A stretch of 64,000 nucleotides of DNA, taken from positions 1 to 64,000 of the forward strand of contig PBLQ01000046.1 in the NCBI GenBank assembly GCA_002721815.1, written 5' to 3'. The translations under genes and the position numbers were made by a program. This document shows positions 1 to 8,977 of the stretch, piece by piece. The notes below the pieces were generated by a model, which was not told where the DNA came from, did not search any database, and saw nothing but the letters and a program-made list of their open reading frames with translations. Each line of letters begins with the position of its first letter. Positions within the stretch are counted from its first letter, which is position 1. The stretch is from Myxococcales bacterium (GTDB lineage: Bacteria > Myxococcota > UBA727 > GCA-2721815).

Positions 1-79
1 ACTCGCGCGATGTCACATTACATGTTTCATCAATAAACTTTTTAATCGAATCTGTTATTTGGTTTTCAAAGAGCAAACA

Positions 80-104
80 AAAACCCCTCCACAGCGGTGA
101 AGGG
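80..104 (-). terminator. weak intrinsic terminator candidate for the TPR gene
   Basis: Read on the minus strand, a six-base-pair stem (CCCTTC with GAGGGG, one G-T pair) and a nine-base loop are followed by a short T run. It lies about 100 bases beyond the stop of the TPR gene. The stem is short, so this is tentative. The remaining bases 1-208 hold no gene that I can see. Confidence 0.35.
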
Positions 105-208
105 ATCAGGTGATCGCTTTAACTAAAGCGACAAGGGCGGCTTATACTAAACCGAATCCTAAACCGTCAACTGGAAACTTGGGAAAATCACAGAAAAACT
201 GCGAATTT

Positions 209-1402
209 TTACGCTTGGACTAAAGAAGCCTTCAGCTCAGACGCTCGTTCCTTGATTTCTTCGGGGGTTTCCGCCCCAGAAGTGAGGTCATCACAAATCT
301 TTCGGGCGCGCTCAAGATCGTCTAACTCCGCGGAAGCTAAAGCCAAATTGAAAACAACCAACGGGTCGTTACCGGAAATCTCTACGGCTTTCTCAAAAGA
401 GCGCAAACCAGCCTCTTTTTGAGCGGGATCAGCGGAACTCAAATACAAGCGGCCCAAGTCATTGTGGGCCTCCCAGGAATTATCGGCCTTTTGAATCACC
501 TGCTGCAGCAGCTCCTCTGCTTCTTTTTGGGCTTCGGGCTCATCCGCCAAGGAGATCAAATTGGCCAACTCGTGGACCGCGTCCACATCATTGGGATCTA
601 AAGCAATGGTCTTGCGAAAAGCTTTTTCTGCTTCGGCATAGTTCTCTGCGGCCAGATTGGCAGCCCCATAATTGAACCAAACACCAGGGTTTTCTTGGTG
701 CGCTTCCAACATGGCCTCAAAAACCTTTGCTGCCTTCTCGGGCTGGCCTGCTTCAACAGCAGCGCGACCCAACAGCTCCACCAAGCCATCGCTCGGCGCG
801 ACTAATTGGACGGCTTGCTCTAAATTGTCCAGTGCTTCTTGGGCCTGGCCCATCTCAAGCAGCCAGCCACTGAGCACGTACCAGCCTTGCTCCAGTTTGG
901 GGTTCGCTTCAATGGATGCTTTAAGGGTATCAAAAGCTTCTTGCTCCCGGTTCAATGCTTCGAGCATGCTCGACTTGGCAAAGAGGTAATGTGCGTTGCT
1001 CGCGTCGATCTTGAGCGCCGAATCCAGGGCACTCAACGCCTCAGTAAAATTGTCTTTGCGAGCCTCGATGCGCGCCAAGTTAAACCAGGCTGCGTGGGCG
1101 TTGGCATCTTCTTTCACCACCGCTCGAATTAAGGTTTCTGCCTCATCGTGCTGGCCACCGTCGTAAAGATTGGCCGCCTTATAAATGCGCGCTTGGACGT
1201 GAGTTTGATCGATCATGAGCGCTTGCTCTAAATTGGTGAGTGCCTCATCAGCTTTACCCGACGCACCCAGTAAACGCGCATTCAAGACCAAAGCTTCGGC
1301 ATCTTTTGCATTTTCGCTGAGCAAGGCCTGAATGGCATTGGCGGCATCATCCATTTCAGCCCGACGCAACATGGTATCGATTTCTTCGTAACGAGATGTC
1401 AT
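209..1402 (-). CDS. tetratricopeptide repeat (TPR) protein, probably cytoplasmic
   Basis: Protein of 397 residues made almost entirely of about ten tandem 34-residue TPR units, with the usual W/L/G/Y-A-P spacing (for example WFNLARIEARKDNFTEALSA). TPRs form a helical scaffold for protein-protein contacts, and no enzyme domain is visible. There is no signal peptide or membrane segment, so a cytoplasmic place is likely. The reading frame is open 12 codons further upstream, but the ATG at 1402 is preceded by AGGAG at good spacing, so I start there. It is transcribed alone on the minus strand, and the next gene upstream (LysM) has its own intergenic gap. The partner cannot be told from the sequence. 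Confidence 0.85.
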   Translation of the reverse strand: MTSRYEEIDTMLRRAEMDDAANAIQALLSENAKDAEALVLNARLLGASGKADEALTNLEQALMIDQTHVQARIYKAANLYDGGQHDEAETLIRAVVKEDANAHAAWFNLARIEARKDNFTEALSALDSALKIDASNAHYLFAKSSMLEALNREQEAFDTLKASIEANPKLEQGWYVLSGWLLEMGQAQEALDNLEQAVQLVAPSDGLVELLGRAAVEAGQPEKAAKVFEAMLEAHQENPGVWFNYGAANLAAENYAEAEKAFRKTIALDPNDVDAVHELANLISLADEPEAQKEAEELLQQVIQKADNSWEAHNDLGRLYLSSADPAQKEAGLRSFEKAVEISGNDPLVVFNLALASAELDDLERARKICDDLTSGAETPEEIKERASELKASLVQA

Positions 1403-1514
1403 CTTCTTCTCCTCATGCCTTGCACAATTAAACCCCAAGGTCAGCCTGTCTTTGCATGGCCGTCACTTGGGGTCAATTCAAAATGTTTCGGGTTTTCCCA
1501 AACAGTTTCCTTGC

Positions 1515-2933
1515 TTAAAACCAGTAATTCCAGACGTCTTTCGCGTAAGACTTCACACTTGAAGCCGCACTGCTGGCCGCATTAGAAACTGCGCTGGCCG
1601 CCTTTGAAGCTTTATCGCCCACATAGGCGCCTGCATCATAAACCGCTTCTCCAACAGTCTCGGCAGCAGCCACCGCTTTTTTGCCAACGTACTTTGCACC
1701 GTCGTAAGCGGCTTCACCCGCCGCAACAGCGTAGCCTTTCGCAGCGTTGTAGGTTCCTTTAACGTCCACACTAAGGCCAATTTCGCCTTTGAGGCCTACG
1801 CCCAAGGCTGCCCCAAGCTTGGCCTTCATCACGATTTTGCCATCGTCCATGCCCGCTTTTACGGAAGCCTCGACACCCACGCCGTAAGAGACGCTACCTC
1901 CAGCGCTAACACTGCCGATGTTGTGGCTCTCGCCATCGATGCCTTTAACACCAAAGCTTTGTCGAACCTCACCAGATGCCTTGGCCACATAAGCCCCCAA
2001 ACCAACATTGGCACCCACAAAAGCGTCACCCTCTTTGAGGTTCAGCCCCGCTTCTACTTTGGCGCTGGCCTCGGCGCTTAAAACGTCCACTTCGCCCTTC
2101 ACGGCTGTTTGGGTGCTCACCCCGCCATAACCGTAGGACTTGCTTTCCAGTGCCCCTGTGGCGTTGAACGCGGCCACTTTCCCAGACACGCCTGCGTCCG
2201 CATGAATTTTGGGCCCGTCGGCATCAAACACCATCCCGGCGGAGGCACTGGCACCACCTTTGGCGTACAAACCGTCCACGGTCCCGTGGGCTTTCTGAAG
2301 CAAGTCATCTTCATCTTTCGCGCGGTAGGTGCCCTCGGTTCCAATGGCCGAGACGTCTCTGCTGCCCCCGGTTCGGAGTTTTGCATCGGCGGAGACACTC
2401 ACTTTATTGCTTTCATCCTTAAACTCTGCCTTGCGCGTGACGTCGCCAGTTTTGCGATCGGTGGTCTTTTCAAAAGACAGGCTGGCCGCGTGCGTGGATT
2501 TCTTCCAGGTCTTTTTGCCACTCGGTCTTGGCGTGAATGTGTTGGCGGCCAGTCTGGCGTTTTCCAGTTCTTTTTTGTCGGCCAGGGTGCCTTTAAGGTC
2601 TAAGTTGCCCGCTTGGGGGTTTTGACTGGCCACTTGGCCCAGGAGCTTCTTGCTCGCAGCGTCGCTTGATTGCTGGAGCTGGTCGGCTTGTGCCTTTTTC
2701 GGCAGGCTTAATTTTTGGCCAGGTTGCAGCCCTTCACGCTGCAAAAAATGCTTGTTCAAATCGGCGATTTCTGGCCATCGGGTAGGGTCTCCGAGCTCCC
2801 GTTTAGCGATTGCCCAAAGGGAATCCCCTTTTTTTACAAGTACTTGGTTATCACCCAGTTTGGGGTCTGGCCCCGCTGTATTTTGGGCCGAACTGATCGA
2901 TGTGGACTGTGAAGCGCCGTTGACTTTAACCAT
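1515..2933 (-). CDS. LysM-domain protein with long Gly/Ala-rich repetitive body
   Basis: Protein of 472 residues. Residues about 30-80 form one LysM domain (KKGDSLWAIAKRELGDPTRW, then the closing LQPGQKLSLP), a fold that binds N-acetylglucosamine polymers such as peptidoglycan. Residues about 230-400 are a Gly/Ala/Val/Ser-rich series of alternating polar and small hydrophobic residues that could form repeated beta strands. The last 70 residues are Ala-rich and amphipathic (repeats like YDGAKYVGKKAVAAAE) and end in WNYWF. There is no signal peptide, which is odd for a LysM protein and suggests a non-Sec route or an internal role. The frame extends 27 codons upstream, but the ATG at 2933 has TAGGAG in front. 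A sigma-54-like promoter lies at 2979-2994. Confidence 0.75.
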   Translation of the reverse strand: MVKVNGASQSTSISSAQNTAGPDPKLGDNQVLVKKGDSLWAIAKRELGDPTRWPEIADLNKHFLQREGLQPGQKLSLPKKAQADQLQQSSDAASKKLLGQVASQNPQAGNLDLKGTLADKKELENARLAANTFTPRPSGKKTWKKSTHAASLSFEKTTDRKTGDVTRKAEFKDESNKVSVSADAKLRTGGSRDVSAIGTEGTYRAKDEDDLLQKAHGTVDGLYAKGGASASAGMVFDADGPKIHADAGVSGKVAAFNATGALESKSYGYGGVSTQTAVKGEVDVLSAEASAKVEAGLNLKEGDAFVGANVGLGAYVAKASGEVRQSFGVKGIDGESHNIGSVSAGGSVSYGVGVEASVKAGMDDGKIVMKAKLGAALGVGLKGEIGLSVDVKGTYNAAKGYAVAAGEAAYDGAKYVGKKAVAAAETVGEAVYDAGAYVGDKASKAASAVSNAASSAASSVKSYAKDVWNYWF

Positions 2934-2978
2934 AGTGAGAACTCCTAAAACCGTTTGCCCATCAAGTATCGCTAGCCT

Positions 2979-2994
2979 TGCACAAAAGTTGCCC
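2979..2994 (-). promoter_or_regulatory. sigma-54-like promoter for the LysM gene
   Basis: The minus strand reads GGGCAACTTTTGTGCA. It keeps the GG and GC dinucleotides ten bases apart and most of the TGGCAC-N5-TTGCA consensus. Transcription would start near 2967, leaving a short leader carrying the ribosome binding site of the gene starting at 2933. A single match of this length can occur by chance. Confidence 0.35.
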
Positions 2995-3005
2995 CCAGAG
3001 CAAAG

Positions 3006-3019
3006 GTGATCCACATCAC
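3006..3019. promoter_or_regulatory. CRP/FNR-type palindrome GTGAT-N4-ATCAC
   Basis: A perfect inverted repeat, GTGATCCACATCAC, lies in the divergent gap between the LysM gene and the gene at 3137. It fits GTGA-N6-TCAC, the core of CRP-family operators. It sits just upstream of the sigma-54-like element. A second similar palindrome lies 85 bases away at 3091-3104. Confidence 0.45.
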
Positions 3020-3090
3020 AGCACGCTTGAGCACAACCCCTTCATTGTGGCACACTTCCGCCGAGCATTTGTTACATTTAAGAAGGCTGG

Positions 3091-3104
3091 TTGATTTAAA
3101 TCAG
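3091..3104. promoter_or_regulatory. FNR-type palindrome TTGAT-N4-ATCAG
   Basis: TTGATTTAAATCAG differs from the FNR/ANR consensus TTGAT-N4-ATCAA only in the last base, and its inner 12 bases are a perfect palindrome. It is 85 bases, close to eight helical turns, from the palindrome at 3006-3019. Either or both of the divergent genes could be controlled from it. Confidence 0.45.
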
Positions 3105-3136
3105 TTCGGTTCTGTTCGTTTTCTGAGAGTTCTAAA

Positions 3137-3898
3137 TTGCGGTTATTATTGGCTTTTCTGTTTTTTTCAGCCTTAGCGAGCACCTCTGCGGTTGCTGAGG
3201 ATCTGAATTTGGCCAAACAGGCTGAAGAAAAGGCCTTTGCCGCTGCGGATCAGGGTCTTTGGTGCGATGCCACCCTGCACTTCTTAAAAGCGCACCAAGA
3301 AGCCCCCGCGGCACAGTATATTTATAATGCTGCCATGGCGGCGGATTCCGCCGGTGATCGCCGATGGGCCTTACACCTGTTCGTCTTGATCTTGGGCACC
3401 TATCCAGACGATGAGCGCACAAAAACCATTTCGGAAAGAACCCAAATCATCAGCCAAGAGATCGCGAAAGAGGGACCGGGTAACCCCTGCGCCACCCGGG
3501 TGGCAGACAACACGCCCCAGACCCAAAAAGACGCCTTTTGGCTCGAAACAACCCCAATGCCACCAGCCCCTCCGGCACCTTCAGCACCCACCCCAATGGT
3601 ATTTGGCGACACCAACATTCGTTGGACCGTGGTGGCCACGGGCGGAACGCTGGCGCTGGGCGGAGCGACCATGACCGTTTTTGGTGCGTACCCTTACATT
3701 GAAGGTTTGGAACTATACCAACGCGTGCTCGACGATAACTCCTCCCAAAACCGGCAAGCTTACACCCTCGTACGGGAACGTTGGCAGTCTCTGGGACGCC
3801 CCGTAGCCATTGCGGGAGCTGCCGCATTCACCCTGGGCGGCATCGTCACTGCCTTTGGACTCAAGTGGGCCCTTGAAAAACCGGAGGGCTCAGAATGA
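3137..3898 (+). CDS. exported TPR-like membrane protein of unknown function
   Basis: Protein of 253 residues with a Sec signal peptide (hydrophobic core LLLAFLFFSALAS, cleavage likely after AVA). The mature part begins with a helical TPR-like segment, residues 22-115, with a pattern like EKAFAAADQGLWCDATLHFL. A Pro/Ala-rich linker follows, then two Gly/Ala-rich membrane segments near 155-180 and 215-240. The start is a TTG with only a weak GAGAG in front, chosen because it gives a clean signal peptide. The stop overlaps the start of the RCC1 gene by four bases (ATGA), so the two are translationally coupled. Proteins of this plan are common beside lipoprotein genes in myxobacteria, but I do not recognise a named family. 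Confidence 0.7.
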   Translation: MRLLLAFLFFSALASTSAVAEDLNLAKQAEEKAFAAADQGLWCDATLHFLKAHQEAPAAQYIYNAAMAADSAGDRRWALHLFVLILGTYPDDERTKTISERTQIISQEIAKEGPGNPCATRVADNTPQTQKDAFWLETTPMPPAPPAPSAPTPMVFGDTNIRWTVVATGGTLALGGATMTVFGAYPYIEGLELYQRVLDDNSSQNRQAYTLVRERWQSLGRPVAIAGAAAFTLGGIVTAFGLKWALEKPEGSE

Positions 3899-6690
3899 GA
3901 AGTTTTAGGCCGTCGGTTTGTTTTTTTTGGGGCAGCATTTTCAGCCTATTAATGGCTTGTGACCTCCCTGAGCTGCCACCAGAGCCCTTGGCCCAACCCG
4001 TTCTGACCGCCGAGCCAGAAACCATTCTGAGCGGCACCCCCGATGTACAAACCACCGAACGCAATGCTTCGTTTGAGTTTACCTGTGATTTGGGAGATGG
4101 ATGCCGGTTTGAATGCCGCATGGATGACCAAGCTTTTTTTGCCTGTGAATCTCCCACTGTTTTTGAAGGCTTGGCTTACGGGGAGCATCAATTTTTTGTG
4201 CGGGCCATCGATGAGCAAAATCGCACCGATACCACACCAGCCAGCTTTACATGGCTGATCACCAAAAATGGTGCCGGGAGCAATATCGACTCCTTAGAAG
4301 TGGTGCCACTCGAATTTAATCAAGTCACTGCCACCTTCAGCTGCGGCGTCACCAATTGCAGTTTCAAATGCCAACTGGATGATACGCCTAAATTCGATTG
4401 TGAATCCCCACTGGTTCTCGAGCGTGTGGCCACGGGCGCGCACCAACTTAAAGTACAAGCTTATGACCTCGACGATGTCGCTGTTCCAGATTCAGACGTC
4501 GCTGATTTTGAAATCGAAGATTTTTGGAAAACAGTTTCAACCAAATCGGCCCATACCTGCGCTTTAAGAACCGATGGAAAAATCTTTTGCTGGGGACTCA
4601 ATTTTTCTTACCAACTGGGACACGATGACCAAGAAGTCAATGCGCAACCGATTCCCATGGGCTCAGATAACGACTGGGACGCAGTCAAAACCGGAGCGAG
4701 GCACACTTGCGCCCTCAAAAACGATCGGAGTTTGTGGTGCTGGGGTGCCAACCACGATGGCAATTTGGCCACCGGTGAAGATGTCGAAACGCTCGAAAAA
4801 TGTGGAACAACCCAAGTTGCCAGCGAGGTCATCTGCAACCAAGCAACCCCGAGACAGATCGCGACCGACAAGACGTGGCTGACAATTTCAGTGGGCTGGC
4901 AACACACCTGTGCCATCGATGAAACACGAAACCTGTATTGCTGGGGGAAAAATGCGAATGGTCAAGCGGGCCATCCGAACCTGAAAAACCAAAGCGAACT
5001 GCACCTTGTCTCAGATCAACGGTGGCTCGCCATTGCCGCTGGCGTGAGCGGTACTTGTGGCATTCAAGAAGATCACTCTTTACACTGTTGGGGCCGTTGG
5101 CACCAAGACCATCAAAATGCAGCTCCCACTTTGGTCAGTGAAAACACGGACTGGGCCAGCATTGCCGCTGGAGGGGCGTACGACGTCAACTCTTTCTGCG
5201 CCATTAAAGAAGATGCAAGCTTGTGGTGTTTTGGCGATGATAATGATGGCATCCTTGGCCTTGGCGAAACCCCCACACAAACCCATTTGCCGCAACAGCT
5301 TGAGCAAATAGACAAAGCGATTTCCGTGAGCGTGGGCGCCTCCCATAGCTGCAGCGTCAGTGAAAACAATAAATTGTGGTGTTGGGGGCAAAACGATCAA
5401 GGTCAAATTGGTAATAACCTTGTACTTGGCTCATCGAGTCAATTAGAGCCTCAGTTGTTTAACGAAACTCAAAGCTGGCAAACCGTCACAGCGGGGCTCG
5501 CACATAATTGCGCGTTAACGGTTCAGGGTAAATTGTATTGTTGGGGGCGCAACCAATACGGGGCCACTGGCACCTCTTTGAGCGCTCAATTAATTATAGG
5601 CTGGGAGGCGCTGGACACCCAATCTTTGAGCTGGATCGATCTTGCGGCTGCGGGCGCTTCCGCCTGCGCCATTAAAGATGATAAATCCCTATGGTGCTGG
5701 GGCAAAAGTGGTGAGACCCCGCTGGGAAACACTTCTAATTTTCACTTACAACAACCTGCCCAGGTGGGCGTCTTTCAGTGGTTGTCCTTAAGTGCTGGTG
5801 AACGGCACGCCTGCGGCATTCAAGGCGATCGCTCTTTACATTGTTGGGGGCAAAACGATGCACATCAGGTGAGCTCCGACGATGTAAATAACGTCGTGGC
5901 TCCCACCTTGGTATCAGATGCGAGTTGGGAATCGGTATCCGTAGGGCAAAACCATGCCTGTGGCATTCACGATGATGGAGATATGTTCTGCTGGGGACTC
6001 AACTCCTTTGGACAGACCGGACAAACCCCTGGCGCCCCCACGAACCTCCCTCAAAAAGTTGGCCACGAATCCATTTTTTACCAAGTCAGTAGCGGCGCCA
6101 ACCACACCTGTGCGCTCGATGCCCAAAAATCTCTTTATTGTTGGGGCAAAAATGATGTGGGGCAACTGGGCGTGTCCACCAGCACCGTTGAACAAACACA
6201 CTTGCCGCAACAAGTCATCGCCGACAGCGTTACGGCTTTTCAAAAAGTGACGGTAGGCGACCATCACGCATGTGGCATCGATGAAGAAAAAGCATTGTGG
6301 TGTTGGGGTAAAAATGACCGAGGGCAATGTGGTGCCAACGCTGAGGAAAACAGCATGGTCAGCCCCATGCGGGTAGGTACCCTCAACTCTTGGCAACACG
6401 TGGCAGCCGGAAAACAAATCACCTGTGCCATTCGACAAGGTGGCTCTTTATTCTGCTGGGGTGCTGTGATTTTCCACAACGCATTACCCGACCTCATCGA
6501 TTACACCTCTGAGCCAACACTGATCGACAGCAGTTTATCCTACGCCACGGTAAGTGTGGGGGATGGCTTCATCATGGGCCTCGATGAAAACGGGAAACGA
6601 TACGGAAGAGGTCAAAATCACTATGGCCAACTGGGCAATGAACAGGCTTGGACTTTTGGTCCAGAAATGATCACCACCACCGAACCCTAG
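3895..6690 (+). CDS. RCC1-repeat (BNR-like) outer lipoprotein, about 14 repeats
   Basis: Protein of 931 residues with a lipoprotein signal (lipobox LMAC, Cys at 22). Residues about 55-205 hold two copies of a small beta domain with four spaced cysteines (FECRMDDQAFFACESP and FKCQLDDTPKFDCESP). After that come about fourteen RCC1 units, each with a pattern like HTCALKNDRSLWCWGANHDG. RCC1 units usually build seven-bladed beta propellers, so fourteen would make two propellers. Each unit keeps a Cys before and a Cys after the core strand, which suggests a disulfide per blade outside the cell. The start overlaps the preceding gene by ATGA. The last unit has lost its cysteines (RYGRGQNHYGQLG). It converges with thrC, with only nine bases between stop codons. 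Confidence 0.9.
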   Translation: MRSFRPSVCFFWGSIFSLLMACDLPELPPEPLAQPVLTAEPETILSGTPDVQTTERNASFEFTCDLGDGCRFECRMDDQAFFACESPTVFEGLAYGEHQFFVRAIDEQNRTDTTPASFTWLITKNGAGSNIDSLEVVPLEFNQVTATFSCGVTNCSFKCQLDDTPKFDCESPLVLERVATGAHQLKVQAYDLDDVAVPDSDVADFEIEDFWKTVSTKSAHTCALRTDGKIFCWGLNFSYQLGHDDQEVNAQPIPMGSDNDWDAVKTGARHTCALKNDRSLWCWGANHDGNLATGEDVETLEKCGTTQVASEVICNQATPRQIATDKTWLTISVGWQHTCAIDETRNLYCWGKNANGQAGHPNLKNQSELHLVSDQRWLAIAAGVSGTCGIQEDHSLHCWGRWHQDHQNAAPTLVSENTDWASIAAGGAYDVNSFCAIKEDASLWCFGDDNDGILGLGETPTQTHLPQQLEQIDKAISVSVGASHSCSVSENNKLWCWGQNDQGQIGNNLVLGSSSQLEPQLFNETQSWQTVTAGLAHNCALTVQGKLYCWGRNQYGATGTSLSAQLIIGWEALDTQSLSWIDLAAAGASACAIKDDKSLWCWGKSGETPLGNTSNFHLQQPAQVGVFQWLSLSAGERHACGIQGDRSLHCWGQNDAHQVSSDDVNNVVAPTLVSDASWESVSVGQNHACGIHDDGDMFCWGLNSFGQTGQTPGAPTNLPQKVGHESIFYQVSSGANHTCALDAQKSLYCWGKNDVGQLGVSTSTVEQTHLPQQVIADSVTAFQKVTVGDHHACGIDEEKALWCWGKNDRGQCGANAEENSMVSPMRVGTLNSWQHVAAGKQITCAIRQGGSLFCWGAVIFHNALPDLIDYTSEPTLIDSSLSYATVSVGDGFIMGLDENGKRYGRGQNHYGQLGNEQAWTFGPEMITTTEP

Positions 6691-6699
6691 TTGAGGCTC

Positions 6700-7992
6700 T
6701 CAAGACAACGCGCGGTCGAGGTCTTCTAGCTGGGGAGATAAAGCCGATACACGGGTTTCTTTACTTAAGATCTCTTGCAGGGCCGGCGGAATGGGCACTT
6801 CTTCGCCAATCAAAGGCTCTACAGTTTCGGGGAATTTGGCTGGGTGTGCCGTGGCCACGCAAATGCTGCCCGCTAGATTTTCACGCGCCAACACCTCAAA
6901 AGCGGTGGCAGTATGCGGACAGACCACCAAACCTTGCTCCGCTTTAACGCGCTGGATGCGGTCTCGAATTTCAGCATCGGAAACCGTAAAGGCCGACATG
7001 TCCTCCATCAGCTTTGGGATATCTCCAGACACCAGATGCAACAAACGCTCCATGTTACTGGGGTTTCCTACATCCATGGCATTGGCCAAGGTCGGAATGG
7101 ATGGCCGCGGCTCAAATGAAAGATTGTTAAAAGTATCAGTCACCACACCATTGGCATTGTTGGACATCACAATATCCGCGATGGGAAAGCCCATGCGTTT
7201 GGCCCAAAGCGCAGCGGTGGCATTACCTACATTTCCCGAGGGAATAATAAAGCGGGCGGGTTTTTGGGTTCGCTTGAAATAGGCTAAGGAAGCGTGGGCA
7301 TAGTAAATGGATTGGGGCAATAACCGACCGATGTTGATGCTATTCGCCGAGGTCAGTTGATATTTTTTGCTCATTTCCTCGCTGGCAAATGCAGCTTTCA
7401 CCAGCTTTTGGCAATCATCAAAGACACCGTCAACGGCGTAAGCACTCACGTTCCCATCAAAAGCGGTGAGTTGTTGGCGCTGTCGCGGTGCCACCCCGTT
7501 CTGGGGAAAAAGGACCGCAACGCGAATGCCAGGCTGGTGGTGAAAAGCAGAGGCCACCGCGCCCCCTGTGTCGCCAGAAGTAGCCACCAAAACCGTGAGG
7601 TCTTGTTGTTGCTCTTGTTCAGCATGCCAAGCCGCAAAACAATTGGCTAAAAATCGAGCACCGACATCTTTAAAGGCTGCCGTGGGTCCCCAATATAATT
7701 CTAAGAGGGCGTTTTCATTGTCATCCAGAAAATTGAGGGGCATATCAAAAGTAAAAGTTCGTTCACAAATCTGCGCCAATGAGGGAGCTAACACACTGCC
7801 TTCAAAAAACGGTTTGAAAACTTTTTGCGCAAAGGCCACATAATCATCGGGAAAAGAATCATCACCCTCAACGCCCCCAAAGCGCGGAAAAGCTTCAGGA
7901 ACAAAAAGGCCGCCATCTGGCGCCAGCCCCAAGCGCAAGGCCTCTTCTAAAGGATAAGTTTTGGTGGAATTACGGGTGGAGATATACTGCAA
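6700..7992 (-). CDS. thrC: threonine synthase
   Basis: Converts O-phosphohomoserine to threonine with pyridoxal phosphate, the last step of the pathway. The 430-residue protein has the N-terminal threonine synthase signature (DGGLFVPE), the PLP-binding lysine at position 108 in AAFKDVGARF, the SGDTGGAV loop and the phosphate-binding PSGNVGNATAA motif. Length fits the longer ThrC class found in Gram-negatives. The start is TTG at 7992 with GAGGAG six bases upstream, ten bases beyond the thrB stop. It is the last gene of thrA-thrB-thrC. No terminator is evident in the nine bases before the convergent RCC1 gene. Confidence 0.95.
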   Translation of the reverse strand: MQYISTRNSTKTYPLEEALRLGLAPDGGLFVPEAFPRFGGVEGDDSFPDDYVAFAQKVFKPFFEGSVLAPSLAQICERTFTFDMPLNFLDDNENALLELYWGPTAAFKDVGARFLANCFAAWHAEQEQQQDLTVLVATSGDTGGAVASAFHHQPGIRVAVLFPQNGVAPRQRQQLTAFDGNVSAYAVDGVFDDCQKLVKAAFASEEMSKKYQLTSANSINIGRLLPQSIYYAHASLAYFKRTQKPARFIIPSGNVGNATAALWAKRMGFPIADIVMSNNANGVVTDTFNNLSFEPRPSIPTLANAMDVGNPSNMERLLHLVSGDIPKLMEDMSAFTVSDAEIRDRIQRVKAEQGLVVCPHTATAFEVLARENLAGSICVATAHPAKFPETVEPLIGEEVPIPPALQEILSKETRVSALSPQLEDLDRALS

Positions 7993-8002
7993 CTTCTGCT
8001 CC

Positions 8003-8977
8003 TCAACTATCTAAAATATGTGCGCCTTGATGCGGTATTTCGCAGACCCAAACCTGAGAAGCGACCCCGTGAGCCTCATAGACTTCCTGCATGCGCTTAC
8101 CAGCCCGAGCCGCCGTTTGTTCATTCTCGCACAACGCAAAAATGGCTGGGCCTGCTCCGGAAATGGAAGCCCCCAAAACGCCGGGGCCGCTGGCACTGGC
8201 CTGAACCTCGTCAAAATGGGGGATGAGTGATTTTCGCTGTGGCTCGATCCATTCGTCGATAAAATGTTCCGCAATCAAATCGTAGTCACCCTCAGCGCAA
8301 CCTAAAATAAAAGCAGCCAAGCGTGCCTGTTGCTTAATAACCAAGTTTGTAGGCACACTTTCCGCCAGTAACGCACGGGCCTCTTCGGTTTTGATCCCCA
8401 CATCGGGCTTAATCACCGCCACACTTAACCCCGGCGGCAATGGAATGCGACCAATAGAAATGGGGTCTACGGAGAAAACCCCTACGAGTCCCCCATAAAG
8501 GGCAGGGGCAACATTGTCTGCATGCCGAGCACCACTGGCCACAGCTTCACCATCCAGCGCGTAGAGCAACAAGGTGTCTTCAGGCAAAGGATCTTTCAAC
8601 AATTCATTGAGGGCAACCACGGCCGCAACGGCGGACGCTGCCGCCCCGCCGAGTCCCGAGCCCAGGGGAATTCCTTTCTGGATTTCTACCGTCACATCTG
8701 CATGCAAGGACTCTCCTTCAAGAAAAGAAAGAATGGCCTTGCCGGCCGTATTGTTTGCGGCTTCCAAGGGCAGTTTTGCCCCGTCAGTCCCCTCAATACT
8801 TTTGATGATCACCTGATTGACCGTTTCGGACTGCGCAGGGGATAATGCCACTTTTACAACGTCACCCACATGAGCAAGTGTACCCCCAAGAACGTCAAAC
8901 CCCACCACCATATTACCAATGGTGGCCGGTGCAAACGCAGAAGCCGCCGCGCCTTTGAATGCATCGGACAAGGTCAT
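8003..8977 (-). CDS. thrB: homoserine kinase (GHMP family)
   Basis: Phosphorylates homoserine with ATP to give the substrate of ThrC. The 324-residue protein carries the GHMP ATP-binding motif GIPLGSGLGGAAASA at residues 102-116 and a C-terminal GASISGAGPAIFAL motif, both typical of ThrB. The start codon overlaps the stop of the fused aspartokinase/homoserine dehydrogenase gene by four bases (ATGA), so translation is coupled. Position and order match the pathway. Confidence 0.95.
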   Translation of the reverse strand: MTLSDAFKGAAASAFAPATIGNMVVGFDVLGGTLAHVGDVVKVALSPAQSETVNQVIIKSIEGTDGAKLPLEAANNTAGKAILSFLEGESLHADVTVEIQKGIPLGSGLGGAAASAVAAVVALNELLKDPLPEDTLLLYALDGEAVASGARHADNVAPALYGGLVGVFSVDPISIGRIPLPPGLSVAVIKPDVGIKTEEARALLAESVPTNLVIKQQARLAAFILGCAEGDYDLIAEHFIDEWIEPQRKSLIPHFDEVQASASGPGVLGASISGAGPAIFALCENEQTAARAGKRMQEVYEAHGVASQVWVCEIPHQGAHILDS

